DNA of 64,000 bases from Salinibacterium sp. M195 (GCF_019443965.1 NZ_CP040814.1:992001-1056000); one strand, 5' to 3'. Counted from the stretch's first letter, positions 37,559 to 48,208 are shown. A program made the numbers and translations. Notes: generated from the sequence alone by a model not told the origin.

Positions 37559-38599
37559 ATGGGAAAGAAACTAGTAGGGCTGGACATCGGCTCGACAGCA
37601 ATTCGTGCTGTCGAAGTCGAAAATCCGGGCCATCAACGACCAACGATTCTGCGCTTCGGCGAGGTGCCGTTGCCTGACGGTGCCGTTCGAGCCGGTGAAG
37701 TCATCGACGCCGCAACGGTAACTGCAGCGATCCGCAAACTGTGGTCAAGTTCCGGAATCAAGACTCGGGATGTTGTGCTCGGCGTTGGCAATTCTAAAGT
37801 CGTTGCGCGAGACATCACCGTGCCTCGGCTGCCGTTGAATCAAGTTCGGGAGTCGCTCCCATTTCAGGTACAGGATCTGTTGCCTGTTCCTGCGACGGAG
37901 GCGCTGCTCGACTTCTATCCGGCGAGTGAAGCGGAGGGTGAGACTGGGCCCATGCTTCAGGGCATGCTTGTTGCCGCGATTAAAGCGCCGATTCTCGTGA
38001 ACGTGAATGCGGTCACCGCTGCGGCACTTCGTCCGACAAACGTCGATCTTTCCCCATTCGCCCTCACTCGACTGTTCTCCAATCCGGAGTCCGCCAACTT
38101 GACCACTCTGTTGGTTCACATCGGCGCAGCAACGACGACCCTGGTCGCGTTAGACGGCCACGTGCCACACTTTGTGCGCTTCTTGCCGAACGGCGGAGCG
38201 GACATCACCAAGGGGATCTCGCAACGCATGGACATTTCTGCTCGCGACGCCGAAGCCATCAAGCGATCTGTAGGCGTCGTCGCAGCTCGGGCGACAGCGG
38301 AGCAGCGCCCAGCGCTCGAAGTGTCGTTTGAGCTCGTGAACGAAACCCTTTTGGCTATTCGCGCCACGATTCAGTACTTCCAGAACGCTCGCGCAAATCG
38401 TGCCATCGATCGAATTGTCATGAGTGGCGGTGGTTCAAAACTGCTGGGGCTCACTGAGACGGTCGCAGAGTTCACCAAAGTGCCAGCATCTCAACCAGAT
38501 CCTTTCTCTCTGGTCCCCGTCGCGCGCGGCCTCAAGGGCAGCGGCGATGCTCAAGACATGTCGGTAGCGCTGGGACTTGTGACGGGGGTATCAGCATGA
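37559..38599 (+). CDS. pilM: Type IV pilus assembly protein PilM
   Basis: 346 residues. Actin-like ATPase fold: LVGLDIGSTAIRAVEV at the start, VVLGVGNSKVVARDI, and LVHIGAATTTLVALDG then VMSGGGSKLLGL. It is the cytoplasmic partner of PilN and links the inner-membrane complex. The ATG at 37559 follows GGGGGGAA; the 17 residues upstream in the longer frame are shadow. It overlaps the next gene by 4 bp. Confidence 0.9.
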   Translation: MGKKLVGLDIGSTAIRAVEVENPGHQRPTILRFGEVPLPDGAVRAGEVIDAATVTAAIRKLWSSSGIKTRDVVLGVGNSKVVARDITVPRLPLNQVRESLPFQVQDLLPVPATEALLDFYPASEAEGETGPMLQGMLVAAIKAPILVNVNAVTAAALRPTNVDLSPFALTRLFSNPESANLTTLLVHIGAATTTLVALDGHVPHFVRFLPNGGADITKGISQRMDISARDAEAIKRSVGVVAARATAEQRPALEVSFELVNETLLAIRATIQYFQNARANRAIDRIVMSGGGSKLLGLTETVAEFTKVPASQPDPFSLVPVARGLKGSGDAQDMSVALGLVTGVSA

Positions 38600-39381
38600 G
38601 CGACAAGAAGCCTACGGTGCGACGCGAGGTAAAAATCACGATCGCCTACCCGCCAACAGTCAACCTGTTACCTCCAGAAGTCGGTCAGCGTAAGGCCGCG
38701 GCCCGTGCACGAGGTCGGGCAATCTTTATCGCCCTCATCGCTCTCGGTGTGGTGATCCTGGCTGCTGCTGCGGCGAATCTTTATGCCTTGCAGCGCGCGA
38801 TCAGCCTCGAGAATGCTCGAGCTTTGACACTGTCACTGACAGCGCAACAGGGCGAATACAACGAAGTTCGCTCGGCGAATCAGTTGCTGCAATCGACACA
38901 AGCTGCACGGATTTTTGCGCTCTCTACCGAGGTCTCGGTGAAATCACTCACCGATGGGCTCGGCACCAAACTCAGCAGCGGTATGGCCGTCACATCCTTC
39001 GTGTTTGATACGGCCACTCCGCTTCAGGAATACGGCCAGTCACTTTCGCCGCTTGATCCTGCGGGCATGGCGAAGTTCAGCGTCGAAGTGAGCGCACCAT
39101 CCCAGTCAGCCGTCGATGTTTGGGTCCGCGCGTTGCCCAGTCTCAATGGCGTGCTTGACGCCGCGCTCGTTGCGACAAGCCTGAATGAAGACGGTGGACT
39201 CACCGCAACCGTGTCCGTGTTCGTCGGCACGGATGCTTTATTGCATCGTTTTGACGCTGTTGCCGAAGAAGACGACGCGGCAGCGGAGGAAGAATCAGCG
39301 GAACAACCTGCTGAAACACCGGCTCCGGCCACGTCGCCTGAGCCAACGCCGGGCACCACTAACGAGGAGGACGGCTCATGA
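38596..39381 (+). CDS. PilN-like pilus assembly protein
   Basis: 261 residues. A short cytoplasmic segment with the NLLPPEV (23-29) signature that binds PilM, one membrane helix (about 42-63), a coiled/beta periplasm-side domain and a long acidic Glu/Ala/Thr/Pro tail (about 220-261). It should form the inner-membrane ring with the next gene's product. ATGA overlaps both sides. Confidence 0.8.
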   Translation: MSDKKPTVRREVKITIAYPPTVNLLPPEVGQRKAAARARGRAIFIALIALGVVILAAAAANLYALQRAISLENARALTLSLTAQQGEYNEVRSANQLLQSTQAARIFALSTEVSVKSLTDGLGTKLSSGMAVTSFVFDTATPLQEYGQSLSPLDPAGMAKFSVEVSAPSQSAVDVWVRALPSLNGVLDAALVATSLNEDGGLTATVSVFVGTDALLHRFDAVAEEDDAAAEEESAEQPAETPAPATSPEPTPGTTNEEDGS

Positions 39382-40073
39382 CCATGACCCGGCTGTGGAA
39401 TGTTATCGGCGCGGTAGCGGTGCTGCTCATCTTGGTGCTTGGATACGTCGGTGGAGTCTCGCCGGCGCTGACCTCTGCCACGAACTCTGACTCCGAGCTT
39501 GAATCTGTGGAGCTCCAAAACACGGTTAAGGCAAACGAGCTTGCCGCGCTGAAGGAGCTGTCCGATAATTCGGAAAAGTTGATGGCCGATCTGGCGGCAG
39601 TCCAGCTCGCTGTTCCGTCGACGCATGAGTCGTCTGTCTATGGAAGCCAACTTGCACAAATTGCCGCGGCGGCTGGCGTGACCTTGGTGACCGTTGGTTA
39701 TGTCACGGCAACGGAAGCTGTCGGGCCGGTCGATACAACGGTTCCGGCCGCTCCGGTCGAAGGCGAAGAAGCAACGGATGATGCTGCTGAGGCGCCAGCG
39801 GTCGAGCCTGGGGCGTCGCAATCTGCAGAGACTGTCCCTTCGGTTCCTGGGCTGGTTTCGCTCGGGATAAGCGTCACCGCCACAGGATCGTACGCAGCGC
39901 TCAATAGCTTTGTGAACGCCGTGCAAGCGAACAAGCGATCAATGTCGGTAACGTCCGTCGAAATACGGGTGGCACCGCAAAGCGGTGAGTTCGACCTGGT
40001 TCTGCTCGGATCGGTGTACGTATTACAGAACAACACGCCTCCGTTGGCGACTTCGGGAGAGACCGAGAGCTAG
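39378..40073 (+). CDS. PilO-like pilus assembly protein
   Basis: 231 residues. Short N-terminus, one membrane helix (about 10-30), a coiled stretch, then a beta domain ending in FDLVLLGSVYVLQNN. A Pro/Ala/Glu linker sits at about 115-155. Position and architecture, not sequence alone, support PilO. Last gene of the pilus operon; hairpin terminator follows. Confidence 0.72.
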   Translation: MTMTRLWNVIGAVAVLLILVLGYVGGVSPALTSATNSDSELESVELQNTVKANELAALKELSDNSEKLMADLAAVQLAVPSTHESSVYGSQLAQIAAAAGVTLVTVGYVTATEAVGPVDTTVPAAPVEGEEATDDAAEAPAVEPGASQSAETVPSVPGLVSLGISVTATGSYAALNSFVNAVQANKRSMSVTSVEIRVAPQSGEFDLVLLGSVYVLQNNTPPLATSGETES

Positions 40074-40090
40074 CGAACAGGGTGAGTCGA

Positions 40091-40120
40091 GAACGCCACG
40101 GCCCCTTGGTCGTGGCGTTC
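40091..40120 (+). terminator. Terminator after pilus operon
   Basis: Arms gaacgccacg (40091-40100) and cgtggcgttc (40111-40120), extended by three inner pairs with one G-U to a 13-bp stem and a CCTT loop; followed by TTCTCATTTC. Confidence 0.8.
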
Positions 40121-40187
40121 TTCTCATTTCTGAGTCTTGCTTCAGTAGACTAAACTCATCAGTCGCTGGCAAGAGGAGGCATCAGTC

Positions 40188-41027
40188 ATGACCGATCCAT
40201 CTGTAGAGCGTGGTTCTTCCAAGCAAGACCACGACAACATTGAGGATGCCGTAGTCGTCGACGAGACGGAATCCGAGAGCACCGCGGCGACCACCGCAGC
40301 GCCCCTCGTGGAGCCCGACGTCGAGTCATCGTCGTCCGCTGGCCTTCCCGTCTACGACGACGCAACGGTTGAGGCTGAGGCCGAACCGCTCGCGGAGCCT
40401 ACGGTTGCGTACGAGCCTGAGATTGTTGCGGAGGCGGAGCCCGTCACCGCAGACACGACAAGCCCAACGGCATCCGATGAACCTCGCGTGGTGTACGTTA
40501 CCGCCCCCACGCCGCCAAAGATTTCGGGAAACCGCGGATTCGGCGTGTTCATTGCGTTGGCATCGACACTCGCATTTGCAATCGTCTTTGCCATTGCCGT
40601 AGTGATTATCGAGGTCATCGATAGTGGCGTAGTTGCTCTCGGTTTCGTGCAGGCGCCCTCGTTCTACGTGCCCATCGCCTTCTTCGCCCTCGGCGCGATT
40701 ATCATCGCGCTGATCGTCAACCGCGCCGGCTGGGCTGCGCACGTTTTCTCAAGCATCGTCGTGGGTCTGGTCGTGTACTTCGGCACGATTGGCGCGCTCT
40801 TGCTCATCAATGGGGTCATCCAGAACACCCCTGATCAAGCCCAAGTCATGTTCGCCGCTGCGCTGGGGGATCCGCGCGTTATTGCGGCCGGTCTGCTTGG
40901 TCGTGAGGTGTCCCTCTGGACCGGTGCGCTCGTCGCCAAGCGAGGCCGAAAGGTCACTGAGCGCAACCGCGTTTCCCGCGCAGAATGGGAAGCTGAGCTT
41001 GCTGAGAAGTCTGCGGCGCAACGCTAA
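40188..41027 (+). CDS. Membrane protein with long acidic N-terminus, upstream of rpsL
   Basis: 279 residues, family not named with certainty. Residues 1-105 are acidic and low-complexity (Glu/Ala/Thr/Ser). Then come three or more membrane helices (about 119-143, 159-177, 183-209) and a basic tail (KRGRKVTERNRVSRAEWEAEL). A hypothetical membrane protein of this type is commonly found beside rpsL in Microbacteriaceae. ATG preceded by GAGGAGG-like AAGAGGAGG about 10 bases upstream. Role unknown. Confidence 0.65.
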   Translation: MTDPSVERGSSKQDHDNIEDAVVVDETESESTAATTAAPLVEPDVESSSSAGLPVYDDATVEAEAEPLAEPTVAYEPEIVAEAEPVTADTTSPTASDEPRVVYVTAPTPPKISGNRGFGVFIALASTLAFAIVFAIAVVIIEVIDSGVVALGFVQAPSFYVPIAFFALGAIIIALIVNRAGWAAHVFSSIVVGLVVYFGTIGALLLINGVIQNTPDQAQVMFAAALGDPRVIAAGLLGREVSLWTGALVAKRGRKVTERNRVSRAEWEAELAEKSAAQR

Positions 41028-41360
41028 CCACGGTCGCGCGCCGATCAGACAGTTTTGCTTGCTGCGCGTGGGCTGTGATCATTTGACCCCGCTAGGGCTA
41101 GGGGGCTATTCTTTCTGAGGTGTGTGCTTTGTCGTGCGCTTGAACCGTGCCATCGGCCAAACCGCTAATGCGGGGTTCTTGCTCAAGTCACTTCACACCA
41201 CAGGGTTCAGTCTTCTGGCTGACCCCCACGGCATATCCACAAAACCGTCCGATCAGTTCGGCTGGCGCGTGGGTCCAGATGAACTCGAAGGTCTGCGAAG
41301 AGCTTCGAATGCTAACCATCATGACGCTGTCACCGTGCAGCACAATCAAGGAGTAATTTA
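41028..41360 (+). promoter_or_regulatory. Leader region of the str operon
   Basis: 333 bases before rpsL. It holds a candidate promoter (TTGACC 41083-41088, TATTCT 41107-41112, 18-bp spacer) and AAGGAG just before the GTG start of rpsL. A 79-codon open frame in it lacks family features and I do not call it a gene. Confidence 0.55.
41083..41112 (+). promoter_or_regulatory. Candidate str operon promoter
   Basis: -35 TTGACC (41083-41088) and -10 TATTCT (41107-41112) separated by 18 bp; about 250 bases of leader follow before rpsL. Confidence 0.5.
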
Positions 41361-41735
41361 GTGCCCACCATTCAGCAGTTGGTGCGTAAGGGACGCTCGC
41401 CGAAGGTCGTCAAGACCAAGGCTCCCGCCCTTAAGTCCAACCCGCAGCAGCGCGGCGTTTGCACGCGTGTCTACACAACAACTCCGAAGAAGCCGAACTC
41501 GGCTCTTCGCAAGGTTGCTCGTGTCAAGCTTTCCAACGGTACCGAGGTCACCGCCTACATCCCCGGAGAAGGTCACAACCTCCAAGAGCACTCGATGGTG
41601 CTTATCCGTGGTGGTCGTGTAAAGGACCTCCCCGGTGTTCGCTACAAGATCGTTCGTGGCGCGCTCGACACCCAGGCCGTTAAGAACCGTAAGCAGGCTC
41701 GTAGCCTCTACGGCGCGAAGAAGGATAAGAAGTAA
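41361..41735 (+). CDS. rpsL: 30S ribosomal protein S12
   Basis: 124 residues. Part of the decoding centre of the small subunit. [19 protein letters not shown] and [16 protein letters not shown] are conserved; Lys43 and Lys88, the usual streptomycin-resistance sites, are wild type. GTG start after AAGGAG. Stop and rpsG start share one base. Confidence 0.98.
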   Translation: MPTIQQLVRKGRSPKVVKTKAPALKSNPQQRGVCTRVYTTTPKKPNSALRKVARVKLSNGTEVTAYIPGEGHNLQEHSMVLIRGGRVKDLPGVRYKIVRGALDTQAVKNRKQARSLYGAKKDKK

Positions 41736-42205
41736 TGCCTCGTAAAGGACCAGCACCAAAGCGTCCCGTAGTCGCGGATCCGGTTTACGGCGCACCCATT
41801 GTCAGCCAGCTTGTCAACAAGATCCTTCTTGATGGCAAGAAGGGCCTTGCCGAGCGCATCGTTTACGGCGCACTCGCAGGCGTAACCGAGAAGACTGGCC
41901 AAGACGCCGTTGTCACTCTCAAGAAGGCTCTCGACAACGTTCGCCCGACCCTTGAGGTCAAGTCGCGTCGTGTCGGTGGATCGACTTACCAGGTTCCCGT
42001 TGAGGTCAAGTCTCACCGTGCAAACACTCTCGCTTTGCGTTGGCTCACGAGCTACGCAAAGGGTCGTCGTGAAAAGACGATGACTGAGCGTCTCACCAAC
42101 GAGATTTTGGACGCATCGAATGGACTTGGCGCCGCTGTAAAGCGTCGTGAAGACACCCACAAGATGGCCGAATCGAACAAGGCATTCGCTCACTACCGCT
42201 GGTAG
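41735..42205 (+). CDS. rpsG: 30S ribosomal protein S7
   Basis: 156 residues, the normal bacterial length. It organises the head of the small subunit and binds the 3' domain of 16S r[22 protein letters not shown] and [27 protein letters not shown] are characteristic. A 16-bp hairpin with U-rich tail follows. Confidence 0.98.
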   Translation: MPRKGPAPKRPVVADPVYGAPIVSQLVNKILLDGKKGLAERIVYGALAGVTEKTGQDAVVTLKKALDNVRPTLEVKSRRVGGSTYQVPVEVKSHRANTLALRWLTSYAKGRREKTMTERLTNEILDASNGLGAAVKRREDTHKMAESNKAFAHYRW

Positions 42206-42215
42206 TAGCTGCTCG

Positions 42216-42254
42216 TAGTGAAGCGAGTCAGGCTTTGTCTGACTCGCTTCACTA
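42216..42254 (+). terminator. Hairpin between rpsG and fusA
   Basis: 16-bp perfect stem tagtgaagcgagtcag (42216-42231) / ctgactcgcttcacta (42239-42254), 7-base loop, followed by a T/C-rich run (TTGAGTTTCTTTCTTTT). It has the form of an intrinsic terminator or attenuator within the str operon. Confidence 0.82.
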
Positions 42255-42294
42255 TTGAGTTTCTTTCTTTTCAATCAAACTTTCGGAGGAACCT

Positions 42295-44409
42295 GTGGCA
42301 CAGGACGTGCTCACCGACCTGACTAAGGTCCGCAACATTGGCATCATGGCTCACATCGATGCTGGCAAGACCACAACGACTGAGCGCATCCTTTACTACA
42401 CGGGTGTAAACCACAAAATTGGTGAAACTCACGACGGTGCGTCGACTACTGACTGGATGGAGCAGGAGCAAGAGCGTGGCATCACGATCACGTCTGCTGC
42501 TGTGACCTGTTTCTGGAACAAAAACCAGATCAACATCATCGACACCCCCGGCCACGTTGACTTCACTGTTGAGGTGGAGCGTTCGCTCCGCGTTCTCGAC
42601 GGTGCTGTTGCCGTGTTCGACGGTAAAGAGGGTGTGGAACCGCAGTCAGAGACTGTATGGCGCCAGGCCGACAAGTACGACGTTCCCCGCATCTGCTTCG
42701 TCAACAAGATGGACAAGATGGGCGCGGACTTCTACTACACGGTAGACACCATCGTGAAGCGCCTCGGCGCTCGCCCACTCGTTCTTCAGCTCCCGATCGG
42801 ACTCGAGTCCGCATTCGAGGGTGTTGTCGACTTGGTAGAAATGCGTGCACTCACGTGGCGTGGAGACTCCAAGGGTGACGTTGAGATGGGCTCAAAGTAC
42901 GCCATCGAAGAGATCCCCGAAGACCTCAAGGAGAAGGCTGCGGAATACCGCACCGCTCTGCTCGAGGTAGTCGCGGAAACCGACGACGCCATCATGGAGC
43001 GCTACTTCGCCGGCGAAGAGATCAGCGTTGCTGAGATCAAGGCTGCCATTCGTAAGCTCACCGTAAACAGCGAAATCTACCCCGTTCTCTGCGGTTCTGC
43101 ATTCAAGAACCGTGGCGTTCAGCCGATGCTTGACGCTGTTATCGATTACCTCCCGTCGCCGCTTGACGTGCCTCCCATGGAAGCAAGTGACCCGCGCGAT
43201 GAAGAGAAGATCATCATCCGTAAGCCTGACGCGTCAGAGCCGTTCGCTGCTCTCGCGTTCAAGGTTGCGGTTCACCCCTTCTTTGGTCGTCTTACGTACA
43301 TTCGCGTGTACTCGGGTCGCCTTGATTCGGGCGGGGCAGTAGCTAACTCGACCAAGGGCAAGAAGGAGCGCATCGGGAAGATCTTCCAGATGGCTGCTAA
43401 CAAGGAAATTCCTGTCGAGAGCGTTACCGCCGGTCACATCTACGCGGTAATCGGTCTCAAGGACACTACGACGGGTGACACTCTGTGTGACCTGAACAAC
43501 CAGGTTGTTCTTGAGTCGATGACGTTCCCTGAGCCCGTTATTGAGGTAGCGATCGAGCCGAAGACGAAGGCTGACCAAGAAAAACTTGGTCTCGCCATTC
43601 AGAAGCTCGCTGAAGAAGACCCCACGTTCCGTACCGAACAGAACCAGGAAACTGGCCAGACGGTAATCAAGGGAATGGGTGAACTTCACCTCGACATCCT
43701 CGTGGACCGCATGAAGCGCGAATTCAACGTTGAAGCCAACGTTGGTAAGCCGCAGGTTGCGTACCGCGAAACCCTTCGTCGCGTTGTGGAGAAGCACGAC
43801 TACACCCACAAGAAGCAGACGGGTGGATCGGGTCAGTTCGCTAAGGTCCAGATCTCGCTTGAGCCCATGGAAGTTGTCGGAGACAAGGTTTACGAATTCG
43901 TGAACAAGGTCACCGGTGGCCGTATTCCTCGTGAATACATTGGCTCAATCGACCAGGGCTTCCAGGCATCAATGAACGTCGGAATCCTCGCTGGATTCCC
44001 GATGGTCGGCGTGCGTGGAATCATCCTCGATGGTGCTGCTCACGATGTTGACTCGTCAGAAATGGCGTTCAAGATTGCTGGCACGATGGCATTCAAAGAG
44101 GCGGCGCGCAAGGCTGACCCAGTTCTCCTCGAGCCGCTCATGGCGGTCGAGGTTCGTACTCCAGAGGAGTACATGGGAGACGTCATCGGTGACCTTAACA
44201 GTCGCCGCGGACAGATCCAGTCCATGGAGGACGCGACCGGCGTAAAGGTCGTTCGTGCCCACGTACCACTGTCGGAAATGTTCGGCTATGTCGGTGACTT
44301 GAGGTCCAAGACCTCCGGTCGTGCGGTGTACTCGATGACGTTCGACAGTTACTCTGAGGTTCCCCGCGCGGTAGCTGACGAGATTGTTGCAAAGAACAAG
44401 GGCGAGTAA
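42295..44409 (+). CDS. fusA: Elongation factor G
   Basis: 704 residues. GTPase that moves tRNAs and mRNA after peptide bond formation and acts in ribosome recycling. [19 protein letters not shown] (G1), [22 protein letters not shown] (G3), [12 protein letters not shown] (G4) and the domain [14 protein letters not shown] segment are intact. GTG start after CGGAGGA. No second EF-G in the window. Confidence 0.98.
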   Translation: MAQDVLTDLTKVRNIGIMAHIDAGKTTTTERILYYTGVNHKIGETHDGASTTDWMEQEQERGITITSAAVTCFWNKNQINIIDTPGHVDFTVEVERSLRVLDGAVAVFDGKEGVEPQSETVWRQADKYDVPRICFVNKMDKMGADFYYTVDTIVKRLGARPLVLQLPIGLESAFEGVVDLVEMRALTWRGDSKGDVEMGSKYAIEEIPEDLKEKAAEYRTALLEVVAETDDAIMERYFAGEEISVAEIKAAIRKLTVNSEIYPVLCGSAFKNRGVQPMLDAVIDYLPSPLDVPPMEASDPRDEEKIIIRKPDASEPFAALAFKVAVHPFFGRLTYIRVYSGRLDSGGAVANSTKGKKERIGKIFQMAANKEIPVESVTAGHIYAVIGLKDTTTGDTLCDLNNQVVLESMTFPEPVIEVAIEPKTKADQEKLGLAIQKLAEEDPTFRTEQNQETGQTVIKGMGELHLDILVDRMKREFNVEANVGKPQVAYRETLRRVVEKHDYTHKKQTGGSGQFAKVQISLEPMEVVGDKVYEFVNKVTGGRIPREYIGSIDQGFQASMNVGILAGFPMVGVRGIILDGAAHDVDSSEMAFKIAGTMAFKEAARKADPVLLEPLMAVEVRTPEEYMGDVIGDLNSRRGQIQSMEDATGVKVVRAHVPLSEMFGYVGDLRSKTSGRAVYSMTFDSYSEVPRAVADEIVAKNKGE

Positions 44410-44518
44410 TCGCCGCACTACCAGCGCGCAACTAACATAGATACACACCAACTTGCGAAGCATTCGGCAGAGTTAAGTCGTCGGATGCAGAGCAACCAAG
44501 TCCTGAGGAGGACCCACA

Positions 44519-45712
44519 GTGGCTAAGGCCAAGTTCGAGCGGACCAAGCCGCACGTAAACATCGGAACCATCGGTCACGTTGACCACGGAAAGACCACAC
44601 TCACCGCAGCCATCTCGAAGGTACTTGCAGACAAGTTCCCTTCGGCGACTAACGTGCAGCGTGACTTTGCGACAATTGACTCTGCTCCGGAAGAACGCCA
44701 GCGCGGAATTACGATTAACATCTCGCACGTTGAGTACGAGACCCCGAAGCGCCACTACGCACACGTAGACGCCCCGGGCCACGCTGACTACATCAAGAAC
44801 ATGATCACCGGTGCGGCTCAGATGGACGGTGCAATCCTCGTGGTTGCAGCGACCGACGGCCCCATGGCTCAGACGCGCGAGCACGTGCTTCTGGCCAAGC
44901 AGGTCGGCGTGCCGTACCTGATGGTTGCACTCAACAAGTCCGACATGGTTGATGACGAAGAGATCCTTGAGCTCGTTGAGCTCGAGGTTCGCGAACTCCT
45001 CTCCAGCCAGGGCTTCGATGGCGACAACGTTCCTGTTGTTCAGGTATCGGGACTCAAGGCTCTTGAAGGCGACGAGAAGTGGGTTCAGTCGATTCTGGAT
45101 CTCATGGATGCTGTTGACGAGAACGTTCCTGACCCCATCCGCGACAAGGACAAGCCGTTCTTGATGCCGGTTGAAGACGTCTTCACGATCACTGGTCGTG
45201 GAACCGTTGTTACGGGCCGCGCCGAGCGTGGAACTCTCGCCATCAACTCTGACGTTGAGATTGTTGGAATTCGTCCGACCCAGAAGACCACGGTCACTGG
45301 TATCGAGATGTTCCACAAGCAGCTCGACGAAGCATGGGCCGGCGAGAACTGTGGTCTGCTTCTTCGTGGAACCAAGCGTGAAGATGTTGAGCGTGGACAG
45401 GTTGTTGTTAAGCCTGGTTCCGTTACTCCTCACACGAACTTCGAGGGAACCGCATACATCCTGTCAAAGGATGAGGGTGGGCGTCACAACCCGTTCTACG
45501 CGAACTACCGCCCGCAGTTCTACTTCCGCACCACCGACGTCACCGGCGTCATCACGTTGCCTGAGGGCACCGAGATGGTAATGCCCGGCGACACCACTGA
45601 CATGACCGTTGAGCTTATTCAGCCCATCGCCATGGAAGAGGGCCTCGGCTTCGCCATCCGTGAGGGTGGACGTACCGTAGGTGCCGGTAAGGTAACCAAG
45701 GTTCTGGCGTAA
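44519..45712 (+). CDS. tuf: Elongation factor Tu
   Basis: 397 residues. GTPase that delivers aminoacyl-tRNA to the ribosome. [17 protein letters not shown] (G1), [25 protein letters not shown] (G3), [10 protein letters not shown] (G4) and the C-terminal [39 protein letters not shown] are intact. GTG start after GAGGAGGA. 109 bp after fusA, followed by a strong terminator. Confidence 0.98.
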   Translation: MAKAKFERTKPHVNIGTIGHVDHGKTTLTAAISKVLADKFPSATNVQRDFATIDSAPEERQRGITINISHVEYETPKRHYAHVDAPGHADYIKNMITGAAQMDGAILVVAATDGPMAQTREHVLLAKQVGVPYLMVALNKSDMVDDEEILELVELEVRELLSSQGFDGDNVPVVQVSGLKALEGDEKWVQSILDLMDAVDENVPDPIRDKDKPFLMPVEDVFTITGRGTVVTGRAERGTLAINSDVEIVGIRPTQKTTVTGIEMFHKQLDEAWAGENCGLLLRGTKREDVERGQVVVKPGSVTPHTNFEGTAYILSKDEGGRHNPFYANYRPQFYFRTTDVTGVITLPEGTEMVMPGDTTDMTVELIQPIAMEEGLGFAIREGGRTVGAGKVTKVLA

Positions 45713-45728
45713 CTCCAGCACTAATTAA

Positions 45729-45764
45729 GACAGAGGGTCGAGCCGAAAGGCTCGGCCCTCTGTC
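45729..45764. terminator. tuf terminator (possibly bidirectional)
   Basis: 16-bp stem gacagagggtcgagcc / ggctcggccctctgtc with one G-U pair and a GAAA tetraloop, followed by GTTTA. It lies between tuf (plus) and the convergent IclR gene (minus). Confidence 0.88.
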
Positions 45765-45816
45765 GTTTAAGCTGTTGGGCCTGTTCCGCCTGTGCTCTCT
45801 GCGCGGATGGCGAAGT

Positions 45817-46614
45817 CTACGAACTGCGCCCGGTCAATCGGATGGTGAGGGCGCGGGCAGCAGCCACGGTTGCTGCGCCGAGCTCGCTCCAGTGCTCGCC
45901 GACGGCATCCGTTCTGAAGGTCAGCCCGATGGCGGCCGAGGGGTAGCCGTTGCGATCAAAGGATGCCGCGCCCACCGAGGCGTAGTCTGCGGTGACGTCA
46001 CCGATCTCACTGGCCCAGCCGCGCTCGCGCGTGGTCGCGAGCAGTTGAGTGAGTTCGGCGAGCGTCTGAGGTCCAGCGGACTGGCGACGAGTGAGAGCAC
46101 TGCGCGAGGGATAGATGGAGCGCACTTGAAGCGGGGTGAGCTGGGCAAGCATTGCGCGTCCGGTCGCGGTGAGGTGTGCCGGCAGTCGAACGCCCACCGC
46201 TGAGACGGTCGTCGGGGCGCGGATGCCTTGTACTCGCGCCGCGTAGCTGACCTCGGCGCCGCTGAGCACGGCGAGGTGCGCCACGACTGGGATGGGCGCT
46301 TCGTTGGCGAGGCTGTGCATGAGAGTCGTCGCGAGGCGTGACAGCCGTTCGCTGCGCAACGCTGATGAGCCAATCTCTGACACCAAGGCACTGAGACCGT
46401 AGGTTCGATCCTCGGGATAGTGCACCACAAAGCCTTCGTCGATCATGACCGCCAACAATTGGTAGACGGATGATCGGGGCAGTCCGAGTTCGCGTGCGAG
46501 GCTCGACGCCCGCACGGGTCCCGGTCGGGAGGCGAGGTGCTTCAGTGCCGCCATTGTGTTGCGGGCCGCGGGGATCCCTGGCACAGCGCTCCTGTCTGGT
46601 ATTTCAGACACCAT
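45817..46614 (-). CDS. IclR-family transcriptional regulator, probable hut regulator
   Basis: 265 residues. N-terminal winged helix (RNTMAALKHLASRPGPVRASSLARELGLPRSSVYQLLAVMIDEGFV) and C-terminal IclR ligand domain (GVRLPAHLTATGRAMLAQLTP, ERGWASEIGDVTADYASVGAASFDRNGYPSAAIGL). I start at the ATG at 46612-46614; 34 upstream residues in the open frame would run into the hutH region. It is divergent from hutH with a 49-bp gap, which suggests it controls the hut operon. The palindrome tgtctg-N6-cagaca (46593-46610) at its own start might be an operator. Confidence 0.9.
   Translation of the reverse strand: MVSEIPDRSAVPGIPAARNTMAALKHLASRPGPVRASSLARELGLPRSSVYQLLAVMIDEGFVVHYPEDRTYGLSALVSEIGSSALRSERLSRLATTLMHSLANEAPIPVVAHLAVLSGAEVSYAARVQGIRAPTTVSAVGVRLPAHLTATGRAMLAQLTPLQVRSIYPSRSALTRRQSAGPQTLAELTQLLATTRERGWASEIGDVTADYASVGAASFDRNGYPSAAIGLTFRTDAVGEHWSELGAATVAAARALTIRLTGRSS
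46593..46610. promoter_or_regulatory. Palindrome at the start of the IclR gene
   Basis: tgtctg (46593-46598) and cagaca (46605-46610), 6 bp apart, within codons 2-7 of the IclR-type gene, 54 bp from the hutH start. It may be an operator for the regulator or a chance match. Confidence 0.35.
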
Positions 46615-46663
46615 ATCCCAAAAGCCCCTCGCGATGGAAGCCACGTAAGCGTTCACTAGGAGC

Positions 46664-48208
46664 ATGAATATTGCCCCAGACCTGAGCGTCACCATTGGCG
46701 TAGGACCCTTGAGCATTGCCGACGTCGTCGCGGTTGCGCGGGATCGCGCGTCAGTCGCTCTCGACCCCGCGGCCTACACCGCAATCTCGGCATCCCGTGC
46801 TGTTATTGACGCTCTCGCGGATGATGTGCGGCCGCACTACGGCGTCTCTACTGGATTCGGTGCACTCGCCACGAAACACATCGCTCCTGAGCAGCGAGTG
46901 CAACTTCAGCGTTCACTCGTGCGCAGCCATGCCGCAAGCTCGGGCGCCGAAATCGACGCTGAGGTGGTTCGTGCCACCATGCTGCTGCGACTCTCCACAA
47001 TGGCGACTGGCCGCACCGGAGTTCGCCCGATTGTTGCTGAAACGTACGCCGCACTGCTCAACGCGGGCATCACTCCGGTCGTCGGAGAGTACGGCAGCCT
47101 CGGTTGTTCAGGCGATCTCGCACCGCTCGCCCATTGCGCGTTAGCGACCATGGGGGAAGGCGACGTGCGCGTTGCAGGGGAACTGCTTCCGGCATCCGCA
47201 GCGCTCCGCGCGGCCGGAATTGAACCGCTCGTCTTGCATGAGAAAGAAGGGCTGGCGCTCATCAACGGTACCGATGGGATGCTGGGGATGCTTTCGCTTG
47301 CGATCACTGATCTTCAGGCGCTGCTCACGACAGCAGACATCGCGGCAGCACTCAGCGTAGAAGGCCTTGCCGGCACTGACCGAGTCTTCGCCGAAGACCT
47401 GCAGCAACTTCGGCCGCACCCTGGACAAGCCCACTCCGCCGCAAACATGCGCGCCGTCCTGGCAGGTTCTGGCGCCATCGCGGCGCACGCCAGCAACGGC
47501 TTTACCCGGGTGCAAGACGCGTACTCGCTGCGTTGTGCGCCGCAAGTGCACGGAGCTGCCCGAGACACTGTCGAGCACACGACCATCGTCGCTAACCGAG
47601 AGCTCGCGAGCGCTATCGACAATCCTGTCGTCACGCTCGATGGCCGGCTCGAATCGAACGGCAATTTTCACGGTGCCCCCGTCGGCTACGCGCTCGACTT
47701 TCTTGCCATTGTGAGCGCCGATGTTGCCAGCATGAGTGAACGTCGCACCGACCGTTTTCTTGACAGCAACCGAAACGGTGGGCTCAATGCGTTCCTTGCG
47801 GGAGATCCAGGAGTGGACTCCGGCCACATGATTGCGCAGTACACGCAAGCAGGAATTGTGAGCGAGCTGAAGCGGCTGGCGGCCCCGGCATCCGTCGATT
47901 CGATTCCGACCAGCGCCATGCAAGAAGATCACGTATCGATGGGGTGGAGTGCCGGCCTCAAGCTGCGTCGCAGCATCGACGGGCTCTCACGGGTGTTGGC
48001 GATTGAACTGTTGACCGCGGCTCGAGGTATCGAAATGCGGGGAGAGTCACCGTCACCAGTCTCCGCCGCCGTCATCGACGTCATCCGCGTTCGAGTACCG
48101 GGTGCGGGCCCTGACCGCTATCTAGCCCCAGACATCGCCGCAAGCGTCGAACTTGTGCAGACGGGCGCGCTATTAGCGGCTGCGCGAACCGTTGCCACAC
48201 TCTTTTAG
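46664..48208 (+). CDS. hutH: Histidine ammonia-lyase
   Basis: 514 residues. First step of histidine breakdown: histidine to urocanate and ammonia. [12 protein letters not shown] (59-70), [23 protein letters not shown] and a long helical C-terminus are as in the family. The MIO-forming tripeptide is Cys148-Ser149-Gly150 ([14 protein letters not shown]) rather than the usual Ala-Ser-Gly. Start ATG 46664 with AGGAG. 25 bp after its stop hutU begins. Confidence 0.96.
   Translation: MNIAPDLSVTIGVGPLSIADVVAVARDRASVALDPAAYTAISASRAVIDALADDVRPHYGVSTGFGALATKHIAPEQRVQLQRSLVRSHAASSGAEIDAEVVRATMLLRLSTMATGRTGVRPIVAETYAALLNAGITPVVGEYGSLGCSGDLAPLAHCALATMGEGDVRVAGELLPASAALRAAGIEPLVLHEKEGLALINGTDGMLGMLSLAITDLQALLTTADIAAALSVEGLAGTDRVFAEDLQQLRPHPGQAHSAANMRAVLAGSGAIAAHASNGFTRVQDAYSLRCAPQVHGAARDTVEHTTIVANRELASAIDNPVVTLDGRLESNGNFHGAPVGYALDFLAIVSADVASMSERRTDRFLDSNRNGGLNAFLAGDPGVDSGHMIAQYTQAGIVSELKRLAAPASVDSIPTSAMQEDHVSMGWSAGLKLRRSIDGLSRVLAIELLTAARGIEMRGESPSPVSAAVIDVIRVRVPGAGPDRYLAPDIAASVELVQTGALLAAARTVATLF

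Noticed and set aside
41122..41361. 79-codon open frame before rpsL
   Set aside because: Lies in the leader between the likely promoter and rpsL; no recognisable protein features and no ribosome-binding site.
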